NCBI GenBank assembly: GCA_015057955.1
Contig: SVDE01000003.1
Location: forward strand, 1 to 58,242
DNA from: Lachnospiraceae bacterium
GTDB taxonomy: Bacteria; Bacillota; Clostridia; Lachnospirales; Lachnospiraceae
DNA: 58,242 nt
Direction of reading: 5' to 3'
Below are positions 16,055 to 24,719 of the stretch, in pieces. Each line of letters opens with the position of its first letter. The stretch's first letter is position 1. A model generated the notes under the pieces. The model worked only from the letters and a program-made list of their open reading frames with translations, made no database searches and was not told where the DNA came from. The position numbers and the translations under genes are program-made.

Positions 16055-18160
16055 TTATCCGAAGATCAGTGAGAGCAGTCCCTGTCCTCCGTTAACTGCA
16101 AGGAATGCAGGAATGAAGACCAGTGAAACGACTGTCATCAGCTTGATCAGGATGTTGATAGAAGGTCCTGATGTATCCTTGAACGGGTCACCGACTGTAT
16201 CACCGGTAACTGCTGCCTTATGGGCATCAGATCCTTTGCCGCCGTGCTTTCCGCCTTCAATGTATTTCTTAGCATTGTCCCATGCACCGCCTGCGTTGCT
16301 CATGAAGATAGCCATGAGAACACCTGCAACAAGTGCACCTGCCAAAAGTCCGCCAAGCGCGCTCACACCAAGAAGAACACCTACCAGAACAGGAGCGATG
16401 ATGGCGATAACTGCGGGAGCGATCATCTGCTTAAGGGATGCCTGAGTTGAGATGGATACGCATCTTGTATAGTCAGGTTTAGCCTTGCCCTCCATGATGC
16501 CGGGGATCTCCCTGAACTGACGGCGAACCTCGACAACCATCTGGTTAGCTGCCTTGGAAACTGATGACATTGTAAGTGCCGAGAAGAAGAACACCAGCAT
16601 GCCTCCAAGCAGAAGTCCTATAACAACGTTAGGATCAAGGATGTTAATGGAGAATATGCTGCTTGCGTCTGCGCCATTAACCTTGTCTGCAAATGATGAG
16701 AACAGAGCAAGTGCTGTAAGGGCTGCAGATCCGATCGCGAATCCTTTACCAATTGCAGCTGTTGTATTGCCGACTGAGTCAAGTTTGTCTGTTATATTAC
16801 GGACACTCTCATCAAGTTCGCTCATCTCAGCAATACCGCCTGCATTGTCAGCGATAGGGCCGTAAGCGTCAACCGCAACTGTGATACCGGTTGTAGAAAG
16901 CATTCCGACTGCAGCAAGAGCAATGCCGTATACACCGGCGCTCATGCCATCATTTGCGAAGCCGCCCATAACAGCGAATGAAACAAATATACCAATACAG
17001 ATCAGGATGATAGGAAGGACCGTAGATCTCATACCTACCGACAGACCTGAGATAATGGTTGTTGCATGGCCTGTCTCGGACTGTTTTGCAATTTCCTTGA
17101 CTGAGCCATATTTATCCGAAGTATAAACCTCTGTAAGCGTACCAATAAGCAGTCCGACGGCAATACCTGCCACAATGGAGATTGCCGGTCTGACTGAAGA
17201 AAGCAGGATACCGCTGAATATAAATGCAACGATAATAACTACTGCTGAAGAGACATATGTACCGATGTTCAGAGCTACCTGAGGATTTGAACCTTCCTTT
17301 GTACGAACAAAAAGTGTACCGATTATGGAAGCGATCAGGCCAACAGCTGAAATGATAACAGGGAAAAGAACTTCTGCCGGGATAGTAACAGCAGCACCTG
17401 CGCCCTTTACGGCAAATGCGATTCCAAGCGTGATAGCTGAGATAAGTGAGCCGACATAAGATTCAAAAAGGTCAGCTCCCATTCCGGCTACGTCACCAAC
17501 GTTGTCACCAACATTATCAGCAATGGTAGCGGGGTTACGGGGATCATCTTCAGGGATTCCTGCCTCAACCTTACCAACTAGGTCAGCGCCTACGTCAGCT
17601 GCCTTGGTATATATACCGCCGCCGACACGTGCAAAAAGCGCGATTGAAGATGCACCAAGCGAGAACCCGAAAAGTACATCTGCTGCTTTCGCGACATCGC
17701 CTGTAACAGCCCAGTAAATAAGGAAAATAGCACTTACACCAAGACATCCGAGACCTGCAACGCACATGCCCATTACGGCGCCGCCTTTAAAAGCAATACC
17801 GAGAGCACCATTCATGCCCTTTGTTCTTGCCGCATTTGCTGTCCTTACATTGGCCTTTGTAGCAACTGTCATTCCGAAGAAACCTGCAAGTACTGAGAAA
17901 ACAGCACCGATCAGGAAACAGATTGCAGTTATCCATCCGATAAAAATACCGATGATAAGACCAAGTACAATAACGAATACTACCAGTATCTTGTACTCTG
18001 AGAACAGGAATGCTCTTGCGCCTTCAGCGATAGCATGAGCTATCTCTTTCATTCTGTCAGTGCCTTCATCCTGTTTGGAAACGACAGCCGCGAGGATAGC
18101 CGCATAAATAAGGGCAATCACTCCGGCACCGATTCCGCACCACATTAAACCACTCATCAT
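16055..18160 (-). CDS. hppA: Membrane-bound K+-dependent ion-pumping pyrophosphatase
   Basis: Couples pyrophosphate hydrolysis to H+ or Na+ export across the membrane, which saves energy in anaerobes. It has 701 residues with about 16 membrane segments. The substrate site is visible as the [19 protein letters not shown] block, and a later [10 protein letters not shown] carries Ala where K+-independent enzymes have Lys, so the K+-dependent class is likely. H+ or Na+ specificity cannot be set by eye. Two adjacent ATG codons follow AAGGAG; either may start. It has a good promoter upstream and its own terminator. Confidence 0.95.
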   Translation of the reverse strand: MMSGLMWCGIGAGVIALIYAAILAAVVSKQDEGTDRMKEIAHAIAEGARAFLFSEYKILVVFVIVLGLIIGIFIGWITAICFLIGAVFSVLAGFFGMTVATKANVRTANAARTKGMNGALGIAFKGGAVMGMCVAGLGCLGVSAIFLIYWAVTGDVAKAADVLFGFSLGASSIALFARVGGGIYTKAADVGADLVGKVEAGIPEDDPRNPATIADNVGDNVGDVAGMGADLFESYVGSLISAITLGIAFAVKGAGAAVTIPAEVLFPVIISAVGLIASIIGTLFVRTKEGSNPQVALNIGTYVSSAVVIIVAFIFSGILLSSVRPAISIVAGIAVGLLIGTLTEVYTSDKYGSVKEIAKQSETGHATTIISGLSVGMRSTVLPIILICIGIFVSFAVMGGFANDGMSAGVYGIALAAVGMLSTTGITVAVDAYGPIADNAGGIAEMSELDESVRNITDKLDSVGNTTAAIGKGFAIGSAALTALALFSSFADKVNGADASSIFSINILDPNVVIGLLLGGMLVFFFSALTMSSVSKAANQMVVEVRRQFREIPGIMEGKAKPDYTRCVSISTQASLKQMIAPAVIAIIAPVLVGVLLGVSALGGLLAGALVAGVLMAIFMSNAGGAWDNAKKYIEGGKHGGKGSDAHKAAVTGDTVGDPFKDTSGPSINILIKLMTVVSLVFIPAFLAVNGGQGLLSLIFG

Positions 18161-18201
18161 TTACACTCCTTTTTCAAAAAATGATATATTTCAATCAATT
18201 A

Positions 18202-18230
18202 ATATTACGCAAAATTAACTATAAAGTCAA
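18202..18230 (-). promoter_or_regulatory. hppA promoter
   Basis: Minus strand TTGACT (18225-18230), 17-base spacer, TAATAT (18202-18207), about 40 bases before the hppA start. A TTGAAA lies nine bases further upstream as an alternative -35. Confidence 0.7.
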
Positions 18231-18298
18231 CTGTTTCAACGCCTTTTTTGAGCATATGTAACAAGAACTGAGCTATTGTTTTATCGAGAAAATATAAA

Positions 18299-18330
18299 GA
18301 CAGGCAGTACCGTTAAGTACTGCCTGCTTC
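18299..18330 (-). terminator. rpsT terminator
   Basis: Minus strand hairpin with stem GCAGGCAGTAC and its complement, loop TTAACG, followed by a T/A-rich tract (CTTTATATTTT). It ends the rpsT transcript upstream of the hppA promoter. Confidence 0.8.
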
Positions 18331-18396
18331 ATTTAAGATAACTCCGCACCGGTATCACCGGCTGCGTTGGCCAGACGATATTCTATTGTTTCAATA

Positions 18397-18660
18397 TCAA
18401 TCCATCTGGTTGACGGCTTTGGCAAGACGTGAAACCTTACGTGCTGTCATGTTCTTATGATAAACACCCTTTGTTTCTGCCTTGTCCAGCTCTGCTGTAG
18501 CAAGTTTAAGAGCCTCAAGAGCTGCGGCCTTGTCGCCGGCTTCGATAGCTGCATTAACTTTCTTTACAGAAGTTTTGACCTTGGATCTGATAGCCTTGTT
18601 GCGGGCTGTTCTCTTCTCTGTGATCAGAACTCTTTTCTTAGCTGATTTAATGTTCGCCAT
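18397..18660 (-). CDS. rpsT: 30S ribosomal protein S20
   Basis: An 87-residue Lys/Ala-rich helical protein that binds 16S rRNA early in 30S assembly. The N-terminus [17 protein letters not shown] and the C-terminal [14 protein letters not shown] are diagnostic. ATG preceded by GGAGG. It is a monocistronic gene with its own promoter, a leader of about 110 bases and a terminator, as common for rpsT. Confidence 0.97.
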   Translation of the reverse strand: MANIKSAKKRVLITEKRTARNKAIRSKVKTSVKKVNAAIEAGDKAAALEALKLATAELDKAETKGVYHKNMTARKVSRLAKAVNQMD

Positions 18661-18776
18661 TCTAAATCCTCCACAATTTACAAGTCACTTTCGCTTAAAT
18701 CTCCTGAGAGAGTGATGGATCTTCAAGCTCTGCCGCTGCATTGGATTTGCGGACGTAACCAATAACAGCAAAAGAC

Positions 18777-18805
18777 ATTTTAAGCGAATGGCAAAGCAAA
18801 GTCAA
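18777..18805 (-). promoter_or_regulatory. rpsT promoter
   Basis: Minus strand TTGACT (18800-18805), 17-base spacer, TAAAAT (18777-18782). The predicted leader to the rpsT start is about 110 bases, longer than needed for a ribosome binding site. Confidence 0.7.
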
Positions 18806-18829
18806 GCAGTAACCTTAATATTTATTGCG

Positions 18830-19501
18830 TTATCTGCCGCAGTTAGGGCATCCGCCCTTGTTTGTGTCATATTTGGTTCCGCAGTACGCGCAGTAGCGGT
18901 ATACGGGTTCCGGTTCGGGTATCGGTGCAGGTGCGGGGGCAGGTTCGGCTGCCGGAGCGGCTGTTTCAGAGTTGTGAACCCACGGAGGTGTAACTCCTGC
19001 TGCCGGTTTCCATGCAGGTGTCGGATCCGGTTCCGGAGCAGGCGCCGGTGCAGGGGCGGGTTCAACGGCTTTTGTATCATCAGGGCCTTTTTTGCAGCAT
19101 TCGTTCGGGATTTTTTTGTCAATGGACATAAGCTTTGATGCGGTGATGACAAGAAGAAGAGAATACTCATATATGATCCTGGCAATTACAGGCCCGATAA
19201 ACATAAGGATAAGTCCTGTCCAGCCGTTCCATCTTGAATAAGATCCAAAGAATCCTCCATATCTTTCAACGCTGAACAGAAGGAAGAATCCGATCAGTAT
19301 GCAGGCAAAGGTTGTGAAAATATAAAGCACTTTCAGAATCTTCTCAATGTAAAGAGTCTTGAAATTGAAAATGTCACGGATCACGGAAAAGAACTTATTC
19401 AGTTTATCCTTTTTCTTTTCGGGCATTACGAGAATGCAGAGAACTACTGTTGCTCCTATCGCAAGAATTGTACCGATTATTACTGGTATTGATGCACTCA
19501 T
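18830..19501 (-). CDS. Membrane protein with Pro/Ala linker and C-terminal zinc ribbon
   Basis: A 223-residue protein. Three hydrophobic segments fit membrane helices (about 4-26, 58-80 and 93-120); the segment around 75-120 includes FFGSYSRWNGWTGLILM, a pattern like DUF4282-type membrane proteins. A long Pro/Ala/Glu linker with (AP)n runs from about 148 to 200. The last 20 residues form a rubredoxin-like zinc ribbon, CAYCGTKYDTNKGGCPNCGR. The ATG follows AGGAGG. The linker and ribbon probably reach into the cytoplasm and bind a partner. No function is known. The gene is between the rpsT promoter and a divergent acyltransferase. Confidence 0.8.
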   Translation of the reverse strand: MSASIPVIIGTILAIGATVVLCILVMPEKKKDKLNKFFSVIRDIFNFKTLYIEKILKVLYIFTTFACILIGFFLLFSVERYGGFFGSYSRWNGWTGLILMFIGPVIARIIYEYSLLLVITASKLMSIDKKIPNECCKKGPDDTKAVEPAPAPAPAPEPDPTPAWKPAAGVTPPWVHNSETAAPAAEPAPAPAPIPEPEPVYRYCAYCGTKYDTNKGGCPNCGR

Positions 19502-19612
19502 TTTATTACCTCCTATAATTGCCTCCCGGCATTTTTATTTATTTTACATCATAGAAACAATAAATGTAACTATGCCTATGTTTTTTTAACAGGCTGCGCG
19601 ATCAGCGGGCAA

Positions 19613-19642
19613 TTGAAAAAGCCGATTATTCTATGCTATTAT
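19613..19642 (+). promoter_or_regulatory. Promoter of the acyltransferase gene
   Basis: TTGAAA (19613-19618), 18-base spacer ending TGC, TATTAT (19637-19642). Confidence 0.55.
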
Positions 19643-19678
19643 TATTTCATCTGAAAACTGCTTTGTGAGGTTGGTAAA

Positions 19679-20833
19679 TTGAGTGCATCTGTCAGACGGT
19701 CAGAAAGAGAATCCGGGATCGAGCTTTTGAAGATCATCGCCATGGTACTTATCGTACTTAACCACCTGATCCAGTCTCTGACCGAGGTCAATCTTAACAT
19801 GCCTTTTTCCGATTATGTTCTGGACATCAATTCGAGCACAACGAACATCACCAATCTGCTGCTCGCGATCCTGCGTATTTCAGGCTGCCTCGGAAATGAT
19901 ATCTTTGTAGTATGCTCCGCATGGTTTTTCCTGAACAGCAAAGGCTCTTCCAAGAAAAAGACCGTATTCCTGATCATCAATATCTGGGCTGTTTCAATTC
20001 TCATGTTTGCTATAACCTATCTGTGCGGATGCGACCTGGACAGGGATGAGACTCTAAAACAGTTCTTCCCCACATCAAATGCGAACAACTGGTTCCTTAC
20101 CTGTTATATATTGTTCTATCTGCTGCATCCGTTCCTTAATAAGATAATATACGGACTCAAAAAGCAGACATTGTTGATCACCACATTTACCCTCGTAATG
20201 CTTTACTCACTGATCAACTTCTTCAGGCCATGGTTTTTCAACGGGAATCTGTTCTACATGACAGATCTTGTTGTATGGATAATGATCTATTTTGTTGTAG
20301 CGTACATGAAGCTCTATGCCATAGATGCCGCTGCGAGCATCCGGATAAATGTGATATCGCTCATAATAGGTCTTGCCGGCCAGGCGCTCTGTACCTGTGC
20401 CATAAACCTGATGGGGCTTAAATGGGACATGTTCAACGGGAAACTGCTTTACTTCAATTATGGCGGAAGTCCTTTTGTGATCCTGACCGCGCTTGCTGCT
20501 CTGAACCTGGTAAGGCACATGACTTTCAGGAGCAGGTTCATAAATTACATTTCAGGACTTTCACTGCTGGTTTATCTGATCCATGAAAATGTGATAATAG
20601 CATGGCAGTACAGACCCTACATTTTCATATACATCTATCAGCATTTCGGATACAGTCACATAATACTCTGGCTTTTCGCAGTGCTCATCGCATATTTCGT
20701 TGCATCCGTCATTGCAGCGTTCATTTACAGGCAGACGGTTGAACGGCTGGTCAGGCTTGTAAGTGACAAAGTTTATTTGTGGCTGAAAGCCCTGTACGGC
20801 AAGATTGAAAAAGGGCTGATGAAGATACACTAA
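19679..20833 (+). CDS. Acyltransferase 3 family membrane protein
   Basis: A 384-residue integral membrane protein with about ten hydrophobic helices. The start GIELLKIIAMVLIVLNHLIQ contains the conserved His (LNH) of acyltransferase-3 enzymes, which O-acetylate sugars of surface polysaccharides, peptidoglycan or secondary metabolites. The start is a TTG at 19679-19681, eight bases after GAGG; no ATG gives a complete first helix, so TTG is the best choice though not certain. The C-terminus is charged and cytoplasmic. Substrate unknown; the L,D-transpeptidase next door is convergent and gives no direct clue. Confidence 0.82.
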   Translation: MSASVRRSERESGIELLKIIAMVLIVLNHLIQSLTEVNLNMPFSDYVLDINSSTTNITNLLLAILRISGCLGNDIFVVCSAWFFLNSKGSSKKKTVFLIINIWAVSILMFAITYLCGCDLDRDETLKQFFPTSNANNWFLTCYILFYLLHPFLNKIIYGLKKQTLLITTFTLVMLYSLINFFRPWFFNGNLFYMTDLVVWIMIYFVVAYMKLYAIDAAASIRINVISLIIGLAGQALCTCAINLMGLKWDMFNGKLLYFNYGGSPFVILTALAALNLVRHMTFRSRFINYISGLSLLVYLIHENVIIAWQYRPYIFIYIYQHFGYSHIILWLFAVLIAYFVASVIAAFIYRQTVERLVRLVSDKVYLWLKALYGKIEKGLMKIH

Positions 20834-20856
20834 AGCCCAAGGAAATAAGGAAATAA

Positions 20857-20888
20857 AAAAGGATACCGCCCGCAAGCGGTATCCTTTT
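20857..20888. terminator. Bidirectional terminator
   Basis: Stem AAGGATACCGC with its complement around CCGCA, flanked by A-runs on one side and TTTT on the other. It serves both the acyltransferase and the convergent L,D-transpeptidase gene. Confidence 0.88.
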
Positions 20889-20901
20889 GCTTTCATTAAG
20901 A

Positions 20902-22719
20902 TCAGTATGTTACGACCGTAGTTCCGTAAGGTATGTTGTTATATATCCACTGTGCATTTTTTGTAGCAAGCCTTATGCAGCCATGTGATACATGTCCTCC
21001 AAGAGACGGATCCATGTCTACCCACGACTGATATCTATACAAGGTAGAATGGATGAAATATCCTCCGGATGCGAAGTTGGAAGCATAGTATACCGTATAA
21101 CACAAAGGATTTGAATATACCAGCGGATTAATGGTATCCGGTCCGCTGAACGAATAAGTCTTGTACTGTATCTGGAAGACGCCCTTAGGTGTCTTTGTGC
21201 TTCCCGCGCCTGTAGTAGTACGCCAGATGGCCTGAAGTGACCAGCTGCCTTTTTTCCCATAGAAGACTGCCAGATTGTTCGAGCTGCAGTCTACAAGGAT
21301 GAGCCAGTTGGTTGAGCTGCTGTAGCTCTGTGCCTTGATCTCCATCAATCTCTCATTTACAGAGACCTTGCTGTTAACAACTTTCCAGTTGTCAACCACT
21401 CCATTTATGGATCCATAGATCGTACCGTTTTTCTTAAACGTAACTTTTCCGTTTTCTACATACCACCAGCCATTTTTGTTATATCCAAAACCGGTATAAT
21501 CAAAATTGACCTTGCCGCCTTGGCAGTACCACCAGCCGTTTTCGTTCTCTTCGATAGTATTGCAGCCAAAGTCTACTTTTCCATTGACTATGCGCCACCA
21601 GCCGTACCTGTTTTGCTGAATGCCCGTATAGCCGAACTGAACCCGGCCGCCTTTGCAGTACCACCAGCCATATTCATTTTCTTCAACTGTATTGCAGTTA
21701 AAGTCTACCTTACCGTTGACTATGCGCCACCAGCCGTTCTTGTTGTTTCTTATGCCGGTATAGTCAAACTGGACCTCGCCGCCTTTGCAGTACCACCAGC
21801 CGTTTTCATTTTCTTCAACTGTATTACAGCTAAAGTCTACTTTACCGTTGACTATGCGCCACCAGCCATGGGCGTTCGGTTTGATACCGGTATAATTGAA
21901 CTGGACTTTGCCGTCTTTTATGTACCACCAGCCGTTTTCATTCTTTTCAACCGATGTGCAGTCAAAGTCAACCATACCATTGACTATGCGCCACCAGCCG
22001 TTCTTATTCGGCTTTATTCCGGTATGTGATGTCTGGATATCATCACCGACAACATAATACCAGTTTCCGTCTTCCTTCAGGACGACATCTTCCTTCCCGC
22101 CGCACTTTGTGCACTTGCCGCCGCTGATATTATGCGCGATCTTATCTACTGTCTCTGTATAAGAATCTCCGCAGTGCTCACATGTGTATGTCTTTTCGCC
22201 TTCAGCTGTACATGTAGGCTGTTTTGTGATACTTGACTTATAAGAATGGCCCGCCGGAGCCAAATAGCCTTCTCCGCCTTCTGCTTTCCATGCTTCAAGA
22301 TCAGTGATCTCAGCAGTTCCTGCCTCGTCGCTGAAATACTTTCCGCATTCACTGCACTCCCAATACTCTTTTATTCCGGATGCAAGGCAGGTAGCTTCTA
22401 TTCCATCAACATGTGTAAGCGCGTGCGAAACTGCGATATAGCCTTCTCCGCCTTCTGCTTTCCACGCTTCAAGATCAGTGATCTCTGTTCCTTCCTGATC
22501 GCTGAAAAATTTCCCGCATTCACTGCACTCCCAATACTCTTTTGTACCCGGGGTTGTACAGGTTGCATTAACTGCATCTATCTTATTAAGTGTTGTATCT
22601 TCCGCATCTGTATGAACACACGCTGAGGCAAGTTCCACCTCCGGATCATCCGCAAATGCGGTGACCGAAAACGCTGCGCTCATGATTGCTATAATAAGAA
22701 TAGTGATCAATTTTTTCAT
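20902..22719 (-). CDS. Secreted L,D-transpeptidase (YkuD) with NGWW wall repeats
   Basis: A 605-residue exported protein. Signal peptide 1-23 (cleavage after AFA). Residues 50-96 and 107-153 are two copies of a Cys-pair module (EYWECSECGKFFSD... EITDLEAWKAEGGEGY). A further four-Cys segment (170-206) resembles a zinc ribbon. Nine NGWW motifs follow with an exact 22-residue period (240 to 416), alternating two unit types. The catalytic YkuD domain (about 460-605) has H557 and the SHGCIRL motif with C581. It should crosslink peptidoglycan stems or attach proteins, with the repeats docking it on the wall. The same repeats occur in the subtilisin at 28865-30880. GGGAGA precedes the ATG. Confidence 0.92.
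   Translation of the reverse strand: MKKLITILIIAIMSAAFSVTAFADDPEVELASACVHTDAEDTTLNKIDAVNATCTTPGTKEYWECSECGKFFSDQEGTEITDLEAWKAEGGEGYIAVSHALTHVDGIEATCLASGIKEYWECSECGKYFSDEAGTAEITDLEAWKAEGGEGYLAPAGHSYKSSITKQPTCTAEGEKTYTCEHCGDSYTETVDKIAHNISGGKCTKCGGKEDVVLKEDGNWYYVVGDDIQTSHTGIKPNKNGWWRIVNGMVDFDCTSVEKNENGWWYIKDGKVQFNYTGIKPNAHGWWRIVNGKVDFSCNTVEENENGWWYCKGGEVQFDYTGIRNNKNGWWRIVNGKVDFNCNTVEENEYGWWYCKGGRVQFGYTGIQQNRYGWWRIVNGKVDFGCNTIEENENGWWYCQGGKVNFDYTGFGYNKNGWWYVENGKVTFKKNGTIYGSINGVVDNWKVVNSKVSVNERLMEIKAQSYSSSTNWLILVDCSSNNLAVFYGKKGSWSLQAIWRTTTGAGSTKTPKGVFQIQYKTYSFSGPDTINPLVYSNPLCYTVYYASNFASGGYFIHSTLYRYQSWVDMDPSLGGHVSHGCIRLATKNAQWIYNNIPYGTTVVTY
21415..22010 (-). repeat. 66-base tandem repeats encoding nine NGWW units
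   Basis: The NGWW motif recurs at residues 240, 262, 284, 306, 328, 350, 372, 394 and 416 of the L,D-transpeptidase, that is every 66 bases. Odd and even units differ (IVNGKVDF versus YCKGGKVQF), giving a 132-base higher-order repeat that is strongly conserved at the DNA level. Confidence 0.9.
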
Positions 22720-22852
22720 TTTGCACTAGTCTCCCATTTTTAGTTAATTAATCTTACATTTTTCAGCGAAAAAAAGCAATAAGGCCGTCTTTCTTTTTTC
22801 GATTTGTTGTTACATAATACATGCATGATTTCACTTCAAACGGAGGCAGAAC

Positions 22853-23266
22853 ATGGATACATACAGACATCTGGTACAATATTATGAAACTGACAAAATG
22901 GGGATCACCCATCACTCAAACTATGTCAGGTGGATGGAAGAAGCCCGTGTGCATCTGCTGAAAGAAGCCGGCTGGGGTTTTTCGAAAATGGAGGAGATGG
23001 GGATCTCTTCCCCTGTTGTATCCATTGAATGCAGATACCGTCTCCCAAGCTATTTTGAAGATGAGATATCAGTCGAAACCTGTGTTGAATCCATTACCGG
23101 AGTCAAACTCCGTATCAGATATGTCATGAAAAATACCGATGGCAAAGTGGTATGTGAAGGAAGATCTGAACATGCCTTCTTTAAAGACGGCAAACCTCTT
23201 CACATCGAAAAGAACATGCCCGGTTTTTTTGAAGCCCTGAAGGAGCATCTGGACGTTCAGCCTTAG
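22853..23266 (+). CDS. Acyl-CoA thioesterase, YbgC/4HBT family
   Basis: A 137-residue hot-dog fold thioesterase. The catalytic region YYETDKMGITHHSNYVRW carries the Asp (D18) and the HxNY pattern of the 4-hydroxybenzoyl-CoA thioesterase group. It should hydrolyse short or aromatic acyl-CoA; the substrate is unknown. The ATG follows CGGAGG. Its stop codon overlaps the stop of the convergent mnmA gene by four bases, and no terminator separates them. Confidence 0.88.
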   Translation: MDTYRHLVQYYETDKMGITHHSNYVRWMEEARVHLLKEAGWGFSKMEEMGISSPVVSIECRYRLPSYFEDEISVETCVESITGVKLRIRYVMKNTDGKVVCEGRSEHAFFKDGKPLHIEKNMPGFFEALKEHLDVQP

Positions 23267-24327
23267 ATCACGCCTCCGCCCAGAACAATGTCCCCGTCAT
23301 AGAATACCGCTGCCTGCCCCGGTGTTATCGCCCGCTGCGCCTCATCAAAGATCACGTGAGCCTTGTCTTCTCCGACCGGAGTCAGTGTTGCGTCCTGCTC
23401 TTTATGCCTGTAGCGGATCTTAACTCTGCATCTTATGTTTCCGTCAGGTGCTTTTCCACTGATCCAGTTCACTTCGCTTACATCCATTTCCCTGCTGAAA
23501 AGATCACTGTTTCTGCCCAGCACAACAGTATTGTCTTCGGGGCAGATACGGCAGACATAATAAGGTTCGCTTGAAGCTATCCCAAGACCTCTCCTTTGTC
23601 CTACAGTGTAATGGATTATTCCTTTATGCGGACCTATGCGGTTGCCATCCGGGTCCACAAAGTCTCCCGGTACTGACAGATTTCCCGTTATCCGCTCAAC
23701 TGCCGCAGCATAATCTCCATCAGGCACAAAGCATATGTCCTGGCTGTCAGGCTTTTCGGCATTGATGAATCCCAGTTCAGCCGCAAGCGCCCTTGCCTGT
23801 ATCTTCGTCATGCCGCCAAGCGGGAACAATGTGTGCGAAAGCTGATCCTGCGTCATGGAGTAAAGCACATAACTTTGGTCCTTTGAAGGATCAAGCGCCT
23901 TCTTAAGCAGATATCTGCCGTCATCTCTTTTTTCTATACGCGCGTAATGGCCTGTGACCACATAGTCACAGCCCAGCACCTGTGCTCTTTCGTGGAGTTT
24001 TCCGAACTTGAGATACCGGTTGCAGTCTATGCAGGGGTTGGGAGTCCTTCCCGCTAAATAACTATCTGCGAACCTGCAGATAACGTTTTTCCTGAATTCT
24101 TCCTTAAAATTAAAGACGTGGTAAGGTATGCCGAGCTTCATCGCAATGCTCCTGGCGTCTTCCACGTCGCTTAAAGAACAGCAGGTGCGCTCATCAACGG
24201 CACCTGCGTCTTCATTATCATATAATCTCATTGTGCAGCCTGTGCATTCAAATCCTGCCTGCTGCGTGAGATAAGCGGCGACAGCAGAGTCCACACCGCC
24301 GCTCATGGCTATGAGTGCTTTCATCAT
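23263..24327 (-). CDS. mnmA: tRNA-specific 2-thiouridylase
   Basis: Thiolates uridine 34 of tRNA-Lys, Glu and Gln using sulfur from a cysteine desulfurase relay. The N-terminal PP-loop SGGVDSAV is followed by NPCIDCNRYLKF with the first catalytic Cys and by SQDICFVPDGDY with the second. The length of 354 is standard. The ATG overlaps the stop of the preceding gene by one base (TGATG), so translation is coupled. The stop overlaps the stop of the convergent thioesterase gene. Confidence 0.96.
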   Translation of the reverse strand: MMKALIAMSGGVDSAVAAYLTQQAGFECTGCTMRLYDNEDAGAVDERTCCSLSDVEDARSIAMKLGIPYHVFNFKEEFRKNVICRFADSYLAGRTPNPCIDCNRYLKFGKLHERAQVLGCDYVVTGHYARIEKRDDGRYLLKKALDPSKDQSYVLYSMTQDQLSHTLFPLGGMTKIQARALAAELGFINAEKPDSQDICFVPDGDYAAAVERITGNLSVPGDFVDPDGNRIGPHKGIIHYTVGQRRGLGIASSEPYYVCRICPEDNTVVLGRNSDLFSREMDVSEVNWISGKAPDGNIRCRVKIRYRHKEQDATLTPVGEDKAHVIFDEAQRAITPGQAAVFYDGDIVLGGGVI

Positions 24328-24674
24328 CAATACCAGCCCATGGTGCTTCCCTGCTCATAATCGAGTTCATACCAGCCGCCGCCTTCATGGGCATATGACC
24401 AGCCGTGCAGGTACATTGTCAGATTAGTGATGCGCTCGCGGATGATCTTCACATCTATTTCAGCCTTTTCAATGGCACCCGGCTCCTTCTCGATCTTCTG
24501 GTTATAGTTATATTCAGCCTTGGCATACTCCCTGCAGAGGAATTCGATCATTTCTTCCATTCCTCCAAGTTTTGACAGCTTATCGGCCATCTCATCATTT
24601 GCCAGTTTTTCGTACATTATCTTTTCAGATTCTGTCATTATGCCTTTATAAGCGAGTCTTTCCTGTTCAGTCAT
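24327..24674 (-). CDS. Conserved-looking small protein of unknown function upstream of mnmA
   Basis: A 115-residue, acidic, mainly helical soluble protein; I do not recognise the family. A helical core (about 10-95) with many Glu, Lys and Met residues ends in a Gly/Tyr/Trp-rich tail (GGGWYELDYEQGSTMGWY). No cysteine pair or signal peptide; a single Cys lies at about 48. The ATG follows AGGAGA at good spacing. Its stop overlaps the mnmA start, so the two are translated together, which weakly suggests a link to tRNA thiolation or only shared transcription. Confidence 0.65.
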   Translation of the reverse strand: MTEQERLAYKGIMTESEKIMYEKLANDEMADKLSKLGGMEEMIEFLCREYAKAEYNYNQKIEKEPGAIEKAEIDVKIIRERITNLTMYLHGWSYAHEGGGWYELDYEQGSTMGWY

Positions 24675-24719
24675 TTTTGTGATCTCCTATATCGTCTCTT
24701 TCTGCTTATGAGCATTTTA

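Noticed and set aside
18695..18778. A 27-codon frame (starting MSFAVIGYVRKS) in the rpsT leader
   Set aside because: Its ATG overlaps the rpsT -10 hexamer, so it would not be in the message, and no Shine-Dalgarno is present.
18802..19185. A long open frame on the same strand as the zinc-ribbon protein
   Set aside because: It is a shifted frame of the repetitive Pro/Ala coding DNA; the other frame has a start site, membrane helices and a zinc ribbon.
21520..22029. Open frames on the opposite strand of the repeat regions of the L,D-transpeptidase and subtilisin
   Set aside because: They arise from repeat periodicity in DNA and have low-complexity translations without ribosome binding sites.
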